From NCBI GenBank assembly GCA_947472735.1, contig CANJBY010000009.1, positions 1-62,359 of the forward strand: a DNA stretch of 62,359 nt. The letters run 5' to 3'. This DNA is from Sphingomonadaceae bacterium (lineage in GTDB: Bacteria; Pseudomonadota; Alphaproteobacteria; Sphingomonadales; Sphingomonadaceae). Under the pieces are notes generated by a model. The model saw nothing but the letters and a program-made list of their open reading frames with translations, was not told where the DNA came from and made no database searches. Shown here in pieces: positions 1-11,448 of this stretch; the first letter of the stretch is position 1; the number at the start of each line of letters is the position of its first letter. The translations under genes were made by a program, and so were the position numbers.

Positions 1-1
1 C

Positions 2-1096
2 ATCGACGGCGTGCGGTTCCGTGCCACTCGTTCTCGCGACGTTCGCGCAGCGAGCTTCACCGATCTCTACACCAACTTCCCGAATGTCGATCCGGGCCCG
101 CCGGCTGGTGGTATCCCGAACGGCTTCCTCGCCCCAGCCAACATCTCCAGCCAGGTTATCAACGATTTTGCCACCATCAAATATCCGGCAAACTTCGCGC
201 TGACGCCTGAAATCGGCGACACCTTAACTGTGGGCGTTGTGCTCCAGCCGAAGGGTATCCTCGATGGGCTGCGCGTGTCGGTTGACTACTACAAGATCAA
301 CATCAAGCAGGCGATCGGCGTTCTCTCCGCGAACGATATCGCGACCGCTTGCTACAACACGGGTTCGTTCTGCAGCAATCTGCTGGCAGAAGACGGCACG
401 CCGTTCAGCGCCTTGTCTGCCACCGATCCGCGCCGTGCGCCGATTGGCGGGGTTGGCGGTGTCGGCACGGTGATCCGTGGTGCGGCCAACATTGGTTCGG
501 TCGAGCAGGTCGGCTGGGACGTCGAAATGATGTACTCCCTGTCGCTTGATCAGATCTCGTCGAACCTGCCCGGCAGGCTGACCCTGCGCGGCATGGCCAA
601 CATCAATGACCGGATGCTGGTTGACCAGGGCAACGGCGGCGCAACCAAGCTGCTAGTCGATTACCACAACCAGACGGGCGGCTCGGCCTTCGCCGGCTTC
701 ACCGCACCGCCGAAGTACATCCTGAACGCCTATGCCACCTACGATGTGGGCGGCTTCAGCATGACCTGGGATGCGCGCTACATTCCGCAGGGCATCTACG
801 ATGTCCGCCGGAGCTCGACCCTGCCGACCTACAACAACAACAGCATCAACGACAACACGGTCGCGTCGCGGTTGTATATCGGCCTCGCGACTTCCTACAA
901 GTTCGAGCTCGGCGGAAACAAGAATGCCGAGATCTTCCTCGCCATTCGTAACCTGTTCGATGTTGATCCGCCCGCGACGGCGAGCAACACCAACGGTTCG
1001 TCCGGCTATGTCGCCGGCAACGGCGGTCCGACCAACCCCGTGTTCTATGACACGCTTGGTGCCCGCTGGCGCGCTGGTGTGCGGGTGAACTTCTAA
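2..1096 (+). CDS. TonB-dependent receptor, 3' part only
   Basis: This is the C-terminal part of an outer-membrane TonB-dependent receptor. The reading frame is open from the left edge of the window, so the signal peptide, TonB box and plug are missing from view. The early residues VRFRATRSRDVRAAS are the usual barrel strand in this family that follows the phrase for an arginine-rich turn, and TDLY comes next. The protein ends in VRVNF, with the terminal Phe expected for insertion by the BAM machinery. These receptors import siderophores, oligosaccharides or other large solutes with energy from TonB-ExbBD. The substrate cannot be read from this part. A clear terminator follows, and the next gene faces it from the other strand. 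Confidence 0.88.
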   Translation: MDGVRFRATRSRDVRAASFTDLYTNFPNVDPGPPAGGIPNGFLAPANISSQVINDFATIKYPANFALTPEIGDTLTVGVVLQPKGILDGLRVSVDYYKINIKQAIGVLSANDIATACYNTGSFCSNLLAEDGTPFSALSATDPRRAPIGGVGGVGTVIRGAANIGSVEQVGWDVEMMYSLSLDQISSNLPGRLTLRGMANINDRMLVDQGNGGATKLLVDYHNQTGGSAFAGFTAPPKYILNAYATYDVGGFSMTWDARYIPQGIYDVRRSSTLPTYNNNSINDNTVASRLYIGLATSYKFELGGNKNAEIFLAIRNLFDVDPPATASNTNGSSGYVAGNGGPTNPVFYDTLGARWRAGVRVNF

Positions 1097-1125
1097 CCAG
1101 ATCCTTCCCGAAGGACAACCTGAAG

Positions 1126-1165
1126 CCGCGGCGAACTTCGGTTCGTCGCGGTTTTTTTCTTTTTA
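1126..1165 (+). terminator. Rho-independent terminator after the TonB receptor
   Basis: An 11-bp stem (CCGCGGCGAAC paired with GTTCGTCGCGG, one G-T pair) around a short TTCG-like loop is followed by a run of seven T and further T-rich sequence. It lies about 30 bases after the receptor stop codon and just before the convergent pccA stop, so it separates the two transcripts. Confidence 0.85.
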
Positions 1166-1174
1166 TTTCAAAGA

Positions 1175-3193
1175 TTAGTCGAGTTCGAGGATGACCGCGT
1201 CGACCGCCAGGCTTTCCCCGGCGCGGGCATTGATCTTCTTCACTACGGCGGCCTTTTCCGCGCGCAGGATGTTTTCCATCTTCATCGCCTCGACCACGGC
1301 CAGTGGTTGGCCGGGCTCGACCCGGTCCCCCTCGCCGACGTGCAATGCCACAAGCAGCCCCGGCATCGGGCAGATCAGGAACTTCGACAAGTCGGGCGGG
1401 ATCTTCTCGATCATATGCATCGTCAGATGTGCAATGCGTGCGGGAAGTATACGAACCTGGTGGATCGCCCCGCGGGTAGTCAGCCTGAGCCCGGTGCGTG
1501 TCGGCTCCACCTTCACGCAGTAATGCTCTCCGGCAATCGTCGCCTCCACGAACCGGTCGCCGGGCGTGTAGCTCGCACCGAGGTCGATCGCTTCACCGTC
1601 GACGGTGACATCTTCCTCAAGGCGGACGACATAGGTTTTGCCGCCAAAGGTCACCGACCAGTCGTAGGGTGGATCGAGCGCGCCATCGAGCTGGCCTGAA
1701 GTCTGCCGCGCCCGATCAGCTCGGGCCGTAGCGACGAACCCGGCGATTGCAGCAAGGTTGACGCTCACTTCGTCCGAAGTCGCGGCGCCGGCAAAGCCTT
1801 CGGGATATTCCTCGGCGATAAAGCCGGTGGTGAGTTCGCCTGATCGGAAGCGCGGATGCTGCATGATAGCTGAGACGAAATCGATATTGTGCCCCACCCC
1901 CTCAAGCTCGAACGCATCAAGCGCGGCGATCTGCTTGTCGGCCGCTTCGTCGCGGGTTTCGCCCCAGGTCACCAGCTTGGCGATCATCGGGTCATAGAAC
2001 ATCGAAACTTCGCCGCCTTCGTAGACGCCGTCGTCGACGCGGACGCCATCAACCCCGCGCCGGCCATTCCCCGCGCCGTCGTCAGTCCAGCCTTCCACGG
2101 GCGGATCGTAGCGCACCAGCCGACCCGTAGAGGGCAAGAAGCCGCGATAGGGATCCTCGGCGTAGACCCGGTTCTCGACCGCCCAGCCATCAATCTTCAC
2201 CTCGGCCTGCGTGAAGGCCAGCTTCTCGCCAGCGGCCACGCGGATCATCTGTTCGACCAGATCGATGCCCGTAATCGCCTCGGTAACGGGGTGTTCCACC
2301 TGCAGCCGTGTGTTCATTTCGAGGAAGTAGAAGCTCTCCCCCGTGGGGTCCGCACCACTCACGATCAGCTCGACCGTGCCGGCGCTGTGATAGCCCACCG
2401 CGCGAGCCAAGGCGACGCACTGCTCCCCCATCGCCTTGCGCATCTTGGGGGTCACGAAAGGCGACGGCGCTTCCTCCACCACCTTCTGGTGGCGGCGCTG
2501 GATGCTGCACTCACGCTCATTGAGGTAGAGGATGTTGCCGTGCTGGTCACCGAGGATCTGGATCTCGATGTGGCGCGGGTTGAGAATGAATTTCTCGATG
2601 AACACGCGGTCGTCCCCGAAGCTATTCAGCCCCTCGCGCTTCACCGCCTCGAAGCCTTCACGCACGTCCTGCTCGCTATAGGCCAACCGCATCCCCTTGC
2701 CGCCGCCGCCGGCGGAGGCCTTCATCATCACCGGATAGCCGATCTCCGCCGAAATCCGCACCGCGTGCTCGGTATCCTCGATCTCGCCGACGAAGCCGGG
2801 GACCACATTGACCCCGGCCTTGAGCGCAAGCTTCTTGCTCTCGATCTTGTCCCCCATTGCCGCGATCGCGGCCACTGGCGGCCCGATGAAGGCGATCCCT
2901 TCGGCCGCCAGCGCCTCGGCAAACGCGGTACGCTCGGACAGGAAGCCATAGCCGGGATGCACCGCCTCTGCCCCGGTCTGCTTGCACGCCGCGATAATCC
3001 TCTCGGCCAGCAGATAGGACTGCGCCGCCGGCGACGGCCCAATATGCACCGCCTCATCCGCCATCCGCACGAACGGCGCCCGCGCATCGGCATCGGAATA
3101 GACCGCGACCGTGGCAATGCCCATGCGCCGGGCGGTCTTGATCACCCGGCAGGCAATCTCGCCGCGATTGGCGATGAGGATCTTTTTGAACAT
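1175..3193 (-). CDS. pccA: Propionyl-CoA/acyl-CoA carboxylase, biotin-containing alpha subunit
   Basis: This 672-residue subunit carboxylates biotin with ATP and bicarbonate and hands the carboxyl group to PccB, giving methylmalonyl-CoA from propionyl-CoA. The N-terminal biotin carboxylase starts with FKKILIANRGEIACRVI, has the glycine-rich ATP-grasp loop KASAGGGGKGMR, and carries EMNTRLQVEHPVTE. The last 80 residues are a biotin carrier domain with EAMKMEN, so Lys638 is the biotinylation site. I chose the ATG at 3193 because family members start with MFKKI; an in-frame ATG lies at 3205. It is the last gene of the propionate operon and comes 9-21 bases after the metY-like gene. The partner beta subunit pccB is at the other end of the same operon. 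Confidence 0.95.
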   Translation of the reverse strand: MFKKILIANRGEIACRVIKTARRMGIATVAVYSDADARAPFVRMADEAVHIGPSPAAQSYLLAERIIAACKQTGAEAVHPGYGFLSERTAFAEALAAEGIAFIGPPVAAIAAMGDKIESKKLALKAGVNVVPGFVGEIEDTEHAVRISAEIGYPVMMKASAGGGGKGMRLAYSEQDVREGFEAVKREGLNSFGDDRVFIEKFILNPRHIEIQILGDQHGNILYLNERECSIQRRHQKVVEEAPSPFVTPKMRKAMGEQCVALARAVGYHSAGTVELIVSGADPTGESFYFLEMNTRLQVEHPVTEAITGIDLVEQMIRVAAGEKLAFTQAEVKIDGWAVENRVYAEDPYRGFLPSTGRLVRYDPPVEGWTDDGAGNGRRGVDGVRVDDGVYEGGEVSMFYDPMIAKLVTWGETRDEAADKQIAALDAFELEGVGHNIDFVSAIMQHPRFRSGELTTGFIAEEYPEGFAGAATSDEVSVNLAAIAGFVATARADRARQTSGQLDGALDPPYDWSVTFGGKTYVVRLEEDVTVDGEAIDLGASYTPGDRFVEATIAGEHYCVKVEPTRTGLRLTTRGAIHQVRILPARIAHLTMHMIEKIPPDLSKFLICPMPGLLVALHVGEGDRVEPGQPLAVVEAMKMENILRAEKAAVVKKINARAGESLAVDAVILELD

Positions 3194-3213
3194 AAGGTTT
3201 CGCATCCTGTCGA

Positions 3214-4499
3214 TCAGATTTGCTCAAGCGCCTGCGCCATATCCGCCACAATGTCGTCGATATGCTCGATCCCCACCGAGACGCGCACCACGTCTGCGCT
3301 GGCCCCCGCTGCGGCCAGTTCGTCCTCGCCAAGCTGGCTATGCGTGGTCGAGGCCGGATGGATGATCAGCGAACGCGTATCGCCGATATTGGCGAGATGG
3401 CTGAACAGCTTGGCCGACGAGACCAGCTTGACCCCCGCCTCGAAGCCGCCCTTGACGCCGAAGGTGAAGACCGCCCCACCGTTGCCGACCAGGTACTTGC
3501 GGCACAGTTGGTGATAGGGGGGTCTTCGGGCAGACCGGCATAGCGCACCCACTCCACCTTGGGATGGGCCTGAAGCCACTTCGCAAGGTGCAGCGCGTTG
3601 CTGCAATGGCGCTCCATCCGCAGCGCCAGCGTTTCCATGCCCGTCAGCGTGAGAAAGGCGTTCATTGGCGCCAGCGCCGGTCCGAGATCGCGCAGACCGA
3701 GCACACGGCAGCCGATGATGAAGGCGATCGGGCCGATCGGGGCCAGCGCGTCAGTCAACACCGCGCCATGGTAGGAAGGGTTGGGCCTGGTCAGCGAGGG
3801 GAACTTGTCGCTCGCGGCCCAATCGAACTTTCCGGCATCAACGATCAGTCCGCCAATCGAATTGCCGTGTCCGTTGAGGAACTTGGTGGTCGAATGGACG
3901 ACGATGTCGGCCCCGTGCTCGATCGGACGGCAGAGCATCGGGGTGGCCAGCGTGTTGTCCACCACCAGCGGCACACCGCTATCATGTGCGGCCTTGGCGA
4001 TCGCCGCGATGTCCTGAACGACTCCGCCGGGATTGGCGAGGCTTTCGATGAAGACGGCGCGGGTCTTGTCATTGATCGCCGCAGCGACATTCGCCGGATC
4101 GTCGGCATCGACGAACACCGCCTTCCAGCCGAACTTGGCGAAGGCATGGGCGAGTTGGTTGAGCGAGCCGCCATAGAGCTTCTTGGCGGCGACGATCTCG
4201 CAGCCCGGTTCCATCAGGGTGTGAAACACGATCAGCTGCGAGGCATGGCCCGAACCTACGCCCAGTGCTCCCACGCCGCCTTCCAGCGCCGCGATCTTGC
4301 CCTCGAGCGCTGCATTCGTCGGGTTCATGATCCGGCTGTAGATGTTGCCGAATTCCTTGAGCGCGAACAGGTTGGCCGCGTGTTCGGCGCTGTCGAAGAC
4401 GTAGCTGGCCGTCTGGTAGATCGGCGTGATGCGCGCATTGGTGGTCGGATCGGGCTCGCATCCGGCGTGGATGGTCAGGATTTCGAGCTTCTGGGTCAT
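3214..4499 (-). pseudogene. metY: O-acetylhomoserine (thiol)-lyase / MetY-like, frameshifted
   Basis: This is a Cys/Met-metabolism PLP enzyme that normally makes homocysteine or methionine from O-acetylhomoserine and a thiol. About 325 N-terminal residues are intact, including the SRIMNPTN stretch and the PLP-lysine site HSTTKFLNGHGN. At a run of six C in the coding strand (3517-3522) the frame is lost: upstream the frame reads YAGLPEDP, and the family sequence YHQLCRKYLVG resumes in another frame and runs to 3214 with GGFEAGVKL, IGDTRSLIIHPASTTH and SVGIEHIDDI. So one or two bases were gained or lost there. I place the start at 4499, six bases after AAGGAG; an ATG at 4505 abuts that site. 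It could be a real pseudogene or a homopolymer sequencing error. Its place between mutase and pccA could also suit a methionine gamma-lyase that feeds 2-oxobutyrate. Confidence 0.85.
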
Positions 4500-4510
4500 C
4501 GTCATCTCCT

Positions 4511-6628
<2,118 letters not shown>

Positions 6629-6630
6629 GT

Positions 6631-7407
6631 CTAGCGCCCTTTGAACTCTGCCTTGCGCTTCTGGAGGAAGGCCATGCCGCCCTCCATGCCGTCCGCGCTG
6701 TTGCCGGCCTGGCGTTGGTCTTCGGCTTCGCGCTGGAGTGCGGCGGCGAAATCGCCGGCCATCGCGTCACGCATCGCGTTCCGCATCAGCCCCAGAGACA
6801 GCGTCGGCCCGGCGGCGAGGCGGGTGGCTAGCGCAAGCGCGCTTTCAAACACCTCGGCATCGGGTACGCATTTGTGGGCCAGCCCCCAGTCGTCGGCCTT
6901 GGGCCCGTGGATGCGCTCGCCCAGCATTAGCATCTCCGCCGCGCGGGCCTTGCCGACCAGCCGCGGGAGCAGCCAGGTCACCCCGCCATCGGGCACCAGT
7001 CCGATGTTGACGAATGCCTGCAGCAAGTAAGCCCCCTCGCCGATCACGCAGAAATCGGCAATCAGCGCGAGGCTGCACCCGATCCCCGCCGCCGCACCGT
7101 TCACGGCGCTGACCAGCGGCACGCCGAGCTCGGCCAGCTTGAGCATCCCCGGGTTGTAGCTTCCGGTAAGAGCTGCATAGGCATTGTCGCCCGGCATGCC
7201 GGCGCCCAATGCGGCAAGGTCCGCTCCGGAACAGAACGCCCGCCCCGCCCCGGTAACCAGCACCGCCCGCGCGCCATCGAGATTATCGAGCGCCTGCCCG
7301 ATCTCGTCGAACATCAGCGGCGGCGCGGCGTTGAGCCGCTCGGGCCGGTTGAGCGTGATGACGAGGACGTCGCCCCGGCGCTCGGTGAGGATGGTTTGGT
7401 AGTGCAT
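6631..7407 (-). CDS. Enoyl-CoA hydratase/isomerase family protein
   Basis: This 258-residue crotonase-fold protein has the typical opening [20 protein letters not shown], an oxyanion-hole segment [14 protein letters not shown], and the second oxyanion stretch [17 protein letters not shown]. Glu in GLVPDGG marks it as likely hydratase/isomerase active. Its exact acyl-CoA substrate is not known. In this operon it may hydrate unsaturated acyl-CoA on the way to propionyl-CoA. The ATG at 7407 has GGAG six bases upstream; an ATG at 7419 has AAGGAG eight bases upstream, and that second ribosome site is part of a palindromic repeat. Both are possible. The gene precedes the mutase by two bases. Confidence 0.92.
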   Translation of the reverse strand: MHYQTILTERRGDVLVITLNRPERLNAAPPLMFDEIGQALDNLDGARAVLVTGAGRAFCSGADLAALGAGMPGDNAYAALTGSYNPGMLKLAELGVPLVSAVNGAAAGIGCSLALIADFCVIGEGAYLLQAFVNIGLVPDGGVTWLLPRLVGKARAAEMLMLGERIHGPKADDWGLAHKCVPDAEVFESALALATRLAAGPTLSLGLMRNAMRDAMAGDFAAALQREAEDQRQAGNSADGMEGGMAFLQKRKAEFKGR

Positions 7408-7420
7408 TCGCTTCTCCATT

Positions 7421-7541
7421 GCCCTCTCTCCTTCAGGGGAGAGGATACGGAGGCTTGGCAGATTGTCTGCCTAGCCGAAGTTGGAGAGGGGCCATCGCGC
7501 ACGCCCCCTCTCCCAACCCTCTCCCCTGAAGGGGAGAGGGC
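7421..7541. repeat. REP-like palindromic repeat element inside the propionate operon
   Basis: The spacer between mce and the enoyl-CoA hydratase is built of nested inverted repeats. Each end carries a GAGAGGGC/CCCTCTCC palindrome of about 24 bases (7421-7444 and 7518-7541). A central hairpin GGCAGA-TTG-TCTGCC sits at 7457-7471, with a longer imperfect stem outside it. TTGGAGAGGGG at 7481 pairs with CCCCTCTCCCAA near 7506. No T-run follows, so it looks more like a REP/RIP element than a terminator. Its left arm supplies a possible ribosome-binding site for the downstream gene. Confidence 0.65.
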
Positions 7542-7549
7542 CTGTTAAC

Positions 7550-7987
7550 TCAATGCCCCTCCGGCACCTCCATGATCTCGGTCAGCACCCCCTGCATGTC
7601 GCGCGGGTGGACGAAGAACATCAGCGTGCCATGCGCCCCGATCCGGGGCTCACCCAGCACGCGCTTGCCGACACTATCGAACCAGGCCTTGGCGGCATGG
7701 ATCTCGGGCACTTCGTAGCAGACATGATGCTGCCCGCCCTGCGGGTTGCGTTCGAGGAAGCCGGTGATGCTGGTGTTGCCGGGCAGCGGCTCGATCAGTT
7801 CGATCTGGGTGCCGTTCAGTGCTCCCTCGGTGCCGTATGTGTCGACGAAGCAGACCTTCACGCCCTGTGAGGGCAGGTCGAACGGCTCATGGATCTTGGT
7901 CGCGCCCATGACCTCGCGGTAGAAGGCGATGGAATCGGCGATGCTGGGTGTGGCAACGCCGATGTGGTTGAGACGGCCTAGTATCAT
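7550..7987 (-). CDS. mce: Methylmalonyl-CoA epimerase
   Basis: This 145-residue vicinal-oxygen-chelate protein interconverts the (S) and (R) forms of methylmalonyl-CoA between PccAB and the mutase. It opens with GRLNHIGVATPSIADSIAFYREVMGA, with the metal-binding His in NHIG. GQHHVCYEVPEI supplies the second His, and the ELIEPL Glu and the C-terminal TEIMEV complete the epimerase pattern. The ATG at 7987 overlaps the stop of the DUF2019 gene as ATGA, so the two are translationally coupled. Size and sequence match the bacterial family well. Confidence 0.94.
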   Translation of the reverse strand: MILGRLNHIGVATPSIADSIAFYREVMGATKIHEPFDLPSQGVKVCFVDTYGTEGALNGTQIELIEPLPGNTSITGFLERNPQGGQHHVCYEVPEIHAAKAWFDSVGKRVLGEPRIGAHGTLMFFVHPRDMQGVLTEIMEVPEGH

Positions 7988-8355
7988 GCCAACATCCTTA
8001 TGTCGTCCATATTGCCGGCTTGCCATTCCCGAATGCAATAATAGGCCGAAATTCGATGTTCCGGAGTCAGCCCATTTTCGTCAATTCGCTGGAGGACGGA
8101 TATTGCTAAAGCCTCGTCGATTGGGAGCAAGTAGCAAGCAGCCCCAAGGACCACGGCCTCATTCTGATGGCCCAACAAATTTGTTAGAACTGTCCGGCGA
8201 TCTTCTCTGCAAGCCATCAGCTTCGCCGCGACCTTCCGGCTCTGATTGAAAAGCCGATTGGCAGCTTTCACATTGCCCGAAGAGTATACCTGCTCGTGCT
8301 CTTCTTGCAGCGAAGCGAAATCGATGCCGAGACTTTCACAACGGGATATTGTCAT
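7984..8355 (-). CDS. DUF2019 family protein, unknown function
   Basis: This 123-residue protein resembles the DUF2019 family of small helical proteins: an acidic N-terminal helix, then [38 protein letters not shown] and a final [17 protein letters not shown]. The repeat-like helices suggest a short HEAT-type fold. It starts at an ATG inside the last codons of pccB, and its ribosome site GGAAGAAG is made of pccB codons; its stop overlaps the mce start. The sequence is visibly richer in A and T than both neighbours (for example around 8170-8190), which hints at later insertion into the operon. DUF2019 members are often found in polymorphic-toxin or immunity settings, but nothing here shows a toxin partner. 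Confidence 0.75.
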   Translation of the reverse strand: MTISRCESLGIDFASLQEEHEQVYSSGNVKAANRLFNQSRKVAAKLMACREDRRTVLTNLLGHQNEAVVLGAACYLLPIDEALAISVLQRIDENGLTPEHRISAYYCIREWQAGNMDDIRMLA

Positions 8356-9868
8356 GCTTCTTCCACGGGTTCTCAAGGCTCTTGGTCCTGAGCTTCCTTA
8401 GCCCTAGGGCAATCCGCCGCCGCGTCGAGTGCGGGTAGATCACCTCGTCGATGAACCCCTTGCTCGCCGCCACGAACGGGTTCGCAAACCGGTCCTCATA
8501 TTCCTTGGTCCGCTCGGCAATCTTGGCGGGGTCGCCGATGTCCTGGCGGAAGATGATCTCCACCGCCCCCTTGGCGCCCATCACGGCGATTTCGGCGGTG
8601 GGCCAGGCGTAGTTCAGATCGCCGCGCAGGTGCTTCGAGGCCATCACGTCATAGGCGCCGCCATAGGCCTTGCGGGTGATCACGGTGATCTTGGGCACGG
8701 TCGCCTCGGCATAGGCGAACAGCAGCTTGGCGCCGTGTTTGATGATCCCGCCCAGTTCCTGCGCAGTGCCGGGGAGGAAGCCGGGGACGTCGACGAAGGT
8801 GACGATCGGGATCGAAAAAGCATCGCAGAACCGCACGAAGCGCGCGGCCTTTTTCGAGGCGTTGATATCGAGGCAACCCGCCAGCACCATCGGCTGGTTG
8901 GCGACCACGCCGACCGTGCGGCCCTCGATCCGGCCGAAGCCGCAGAGGATATTGCCGGCATGGGCGGGTTGGATCTCGAAGAAGTCGCCCTCGTCGAGTA
9001 CCTTCCGGATCACCTCATGCATGTCATAGGGCTGCGCGGCGGAGGCGGGGATCAGCGTGTCGAGGCTGTCCTCAACGCGGTCCCACGGGTCAGACGTCGG
9101 CCGCTCGGGCACGCCGGTGCGGTTGCTCAGCGGCAGAAAGTCGAAGAATTCGCGCGCGTTGAGCAGCGCCTCGATGTCGTTGTCCAATGCGAGATCGGCG
9201 ACCGAGGTCTTGGTGGTATGCGTCACCGCGCCGCCCAGTTCCTCCTGCGTCACCACCTCGTTCGTAACGGTCTTGACCACGTCCGGCCCGGTGACGAACA
9301 TGTAAGAGCTGTCCTTCACCATGAAGATGAAGTCGGTCATCGCCGGGGAATAAACCGCGCCGCCCGCGCAGGGCCCCATGATCAGGCTGAGCTGCGGCAC
9401 GACGCCGCTGGCAAGGACATTGCGTTGGAACACCTCGGCATAGCCGCCGAGGCTGGCAACGCCTTCCTGAATCCGCGCGCCGCCGCTGTCATTCAGCCCG
9501 ATCACCGGCACGCCCAGCTTCATCGCAGTGTCGAGCACCTTGCAGATCTTCTGCGCATGGCGTTCGGAGAGTGAACCGCCGAACACGGTGAAATCCTGGC
9601 TGTAGACATAGACCAGCCGGCCGTTGATCGTGCCGCTGCCGGTCACCACTCCGTCACCTGGGACGATCTGGTCCTGCATCCCGAAATCGGTGCAGTTGTG
9701 CTCGACATACATGTCGAGCTCCTCGAAGCTGTCCTCGTCGAGCAGCACATCGAGCCGCTCGCGCGCCGTCAGCTTGCCCTTGGCATGCTGCGCATCGATC
9801 CGCTTCTGGCCCCCGCCCATGCGAGCTGCGGCGCGACGTTTTTCCATCTCGGCGATATTGGCTGACAT
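8336..9868 (-). CDS. pccB: Propionyl-CoA carboxylase, beta (carboxyltransferase) subunit
   Basis: This 510-residue subunit moves the carboxyl group from biotin on PccA to propionyl-CoA. It shows the N-terminal [23 protein letters not shown] segment split over two exons of conserved sequence, the acyl-CoA oxyanion loop [19 protein letters not shown], the second crotonase domain with [20 protein letters not shown], and the conserved end [12 protein letters not shown]. The start at 9868 ([10 protein letters not shown]) is the common family start; an in-frame ATG at 9889 is less likely. It is the first gene of the operon that ends with pccA, and a plausible promoter lies about 40-60 bases upstream. 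Confidence 0.96.
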   Translation of the reverse strand: MSANIAEMEKRRAAARMGGGQKRIDAQHAKGKLTARERLDVLLDEDSFEELDMYVEHNCTDFGMQDQIVPGDGVVTGSGTINGRLVYVYSQDFTVFGGSLSERHAQKICKVLDTAMKLGVPVIGLNDSGGARIQEGVASLGGYAEVFQRNVLASGVVPQLSLIMGPCAGGAVYSPAMTDFIFMVKDSSYMFVTGPDVVKTVTNEVVTQEELGGAVTHTTKTSVADLALDNDIEALLNAREFFDFLPLSNRTGVPERPTSDPWDRVEDSLDTLIPASAAQPYDMHEVIRKVLDEGDFFEIQPAHAGNILCGFGRIEGRTVGVVANQPMVLAGCLDINASKKAARFVRFCDAFSIPIVTFVDVPGFLPGTAQELGGIIKHGAKLLFAYAEATVPKITVITRKAYGGAYDVMASKHLRGDLNYAWPTAEIAVMGAKGAVEIIFRQDIGDPAKIAERTKEYEDRFANPFVAASKGFIDEVIYPHSTRRRIALGLRKLRTKSLENPWKKHDNIPL

Positions 9869-9902
9869 GCCCCGGCCTTGCTCCCTCATGGCGCTTTCAT
9901 GC

Positions 9903-9931
9903 GCCTAAGACAGCCTCCGTGCCAGCGTCAA
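9903..9931 (-). promoter_or_regulatory. Candidate promoter of the propionate operon
   Basis: Read on the minus strand, TTGACG is followed after 17 bases by TTAGGC, placed 35-63 bases upstream of the pccB start. The -35 box is strong and the -10 box poor. An AT-rich stretch with AACCGACCAATTAA lies just upstream (9932-9957) and could hold a regulator site. There is no experimental support. Confidence 0.35.
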
Positions 9932-9979
9932 TCGAAATTTTAATTGGTCGGTTAAATAAGCTCCACGGAACGGGGAGGA

Positions 9980-11329
9980 TTAGCGCATCAACACCAGTTC
10001 CTCGGCCATCGAGGGATGCAGCGCGACGGTATCGTCGAAGTCCGCCTTGGTCAGGCCGGCCTTCACCGCAATCGCGGCGGCCTGGAGGATTTCCGGCGAA
10101 TCCGGTCCGATCATGTGGACGCCCAGCACCTTGTCAGTCGCGGGATCGACCACCAGCTTGTAGTAGCCGCGCTCGGCAATGGGCGAGAACATGTTCTTCA
10201 TCGGTCGGAAGTCCGAGGTGAAGACCTTCACATGGCCATGCACCTTGCGCGCCTGCGCCTCGGTCAGCCCGACCGAGGCGATCGGGGGCTGCGAGAAAAC
10301 GGCGCTGGGGATGTGATCGTACGCGATGGAGCGCGGGTTGCCGCCGAATACCGTGTCGGCAAAGGCATGCCCTTCGCGGATCGCGACCGGGGTCAGCTGC
10401 ACGCGGTCAGTCACATCGCCCACGGCATAAATGCTGTCGCAGCTGGTCTTGCTGAAATCATCGACGGGAATCGCGCCATTGTGGCCAAGTTCAATCCCGG
10501 CGTTTTCTAGGCCCAGCGCGTCAGTCTTGGGCTTGCGGCCGGTAGCAACCAGAACCACGTCTGCCGCGATCGGCTCACCCTCGCCGGCGTGGACCAGCAG
10601 TGAACCGTCGGCCTGCTTCTCGACCCGGGAGATCGGACGGTTGAACCCGAAAGTGATCCCGCGGGCCTGCATGATCGGCAGAAGCCGGTCCGTCAGGTCC
10701 TCATCATAGCCCCGCAGGATCTTGTCCGAGCGGTTGACGACGGTCACATCCGCGCCCAGCGCGTTGAAGATCCCGGCGAATTCCAGCGCAATGTAACCCG
10801 CGCCCTGAATTACCACACGCTGGGGGAATGTCGGCAGGTGGAACACCTCGTTCGACGTGATGCAGTGCTCGGATCCCTCGAACTCGGGCACCACCGGCCA
10901 GGCACCGACCGCGACGAGGATGAACTTCGCGCTGATCTCGCGGCCCGAAGCCAGCCGCACGGTGTTCGGCCCGGCAATGATTGCGCGTTCAAGGAAGTGA
11001 TCGACCTTGTTGTTGTCCAGCGTGTTCGTATAGGCCCGCTCCAGCCGATCGACGTCGCGGGCTACGAAGTCGCGCAGAGACGCCCAGTCAAACTTCGCGC
11101 CCTCGATGGTCCAACCATAAAACGGCGCATCGTGCAGCAATTCGTGGGCAAAGTGCGAGCCGTAGACCAGCAACTTCTTGGGCACGCAGCCACGGATCAC
11201 ACACGTGCCGCCGATGCGGAATTCCTCCGCCACCGCCACTTTCGCGCCGTGCGACGCGGCGATGCGGCTGGCCCTGACGCCGCCGGAGCCGGCGCCGATC
11301 ACGAAAAGGTCGTATTCGAATTCAGACAT
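9980..11329 (-). CDS. gor: Glutathione-disulfide reductase
   Basis: This 449-residue FAD enzyme reduces oxidised glutathione with NADPH in the cytoplasm. The FAD-binding loop is VIGAGSGGVRASR at the N-terminus. The redox pair is in GGTCVIRGCVPKK (Cys43 and Cys48). The NADPH domain begins at GAGYIALEFAGI, and the C-terminal dimer domain has the catalytic base in VALHPSMAEE. This matches the Gor type rather than dihydrolipoamide dehydrogenase or mercuric reductase. It stands alone between the propionate operon and the merR-like gene on the same strand. Confidence 0.95.
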   Translation of the reverse strand: MSEFEYDLFVIGAGSGGVRASRIAASHGAKVAVAEEFRIGGTCVIRGCVPKKLLVYGSHFAHELLHDAPFYGWTIEGAKFDWASLRDFVARDVDRLERAYTNTLDNNKVDHFLERAIIAGPNTVRLASGREISAKFILVAVGAWPVVPEFEGSEHCITSNEVFHLPTFPQRVVIQGAGYIALEFAGIFNALGADVTVVNRSDKILRGYDEDLTDRLLPIMQARGITFGFNRPISRVEKQADGSLLVHAGEGEPIAADVVLVATGRKPKTDALGLENAGIELGHNGAIPVDDFSKTSCDSIYAVGDVTDRVQLTPVAIREGHAFADTVFGGNPRSIAYDHIPSAVFSQPPIASVGLTEAQARKVHGHVKVFTSDFRPMKNMFSPIAERGYYKLVVDPATDKVLGVHMIGPDSPEILQAAAIAVKAGLTKADFDDTVALHPSMAEELVLMR

Positions 11330-11416
11330 GGATCGCTCCCGTTTACGGGCGCGCTATGGGCCGGGAGACCTGCTCCTGCCAATGCCTTTTGTTGATTACT
11401 GTGATTTCCGGTCAGT

Positions 11417-11440
11417 GCGACCAGAGCGACCAGAGCGACT
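11417..11440. repeat. Short 9-bp tandem repeat
   Basis: The unit GCGACCAGA occurs 2.7 times in a row in the spacer between the merR-like gene and glutathione reductase. No function is evident. Confidence 0.5.
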
Positions 11441-11448
11441 AGGCCGGC

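Noticed and set aside
1889..3514. A 541-codon open frame on the plus strand
   Set aside because: It is antisense to pccA and the metY-like gene.
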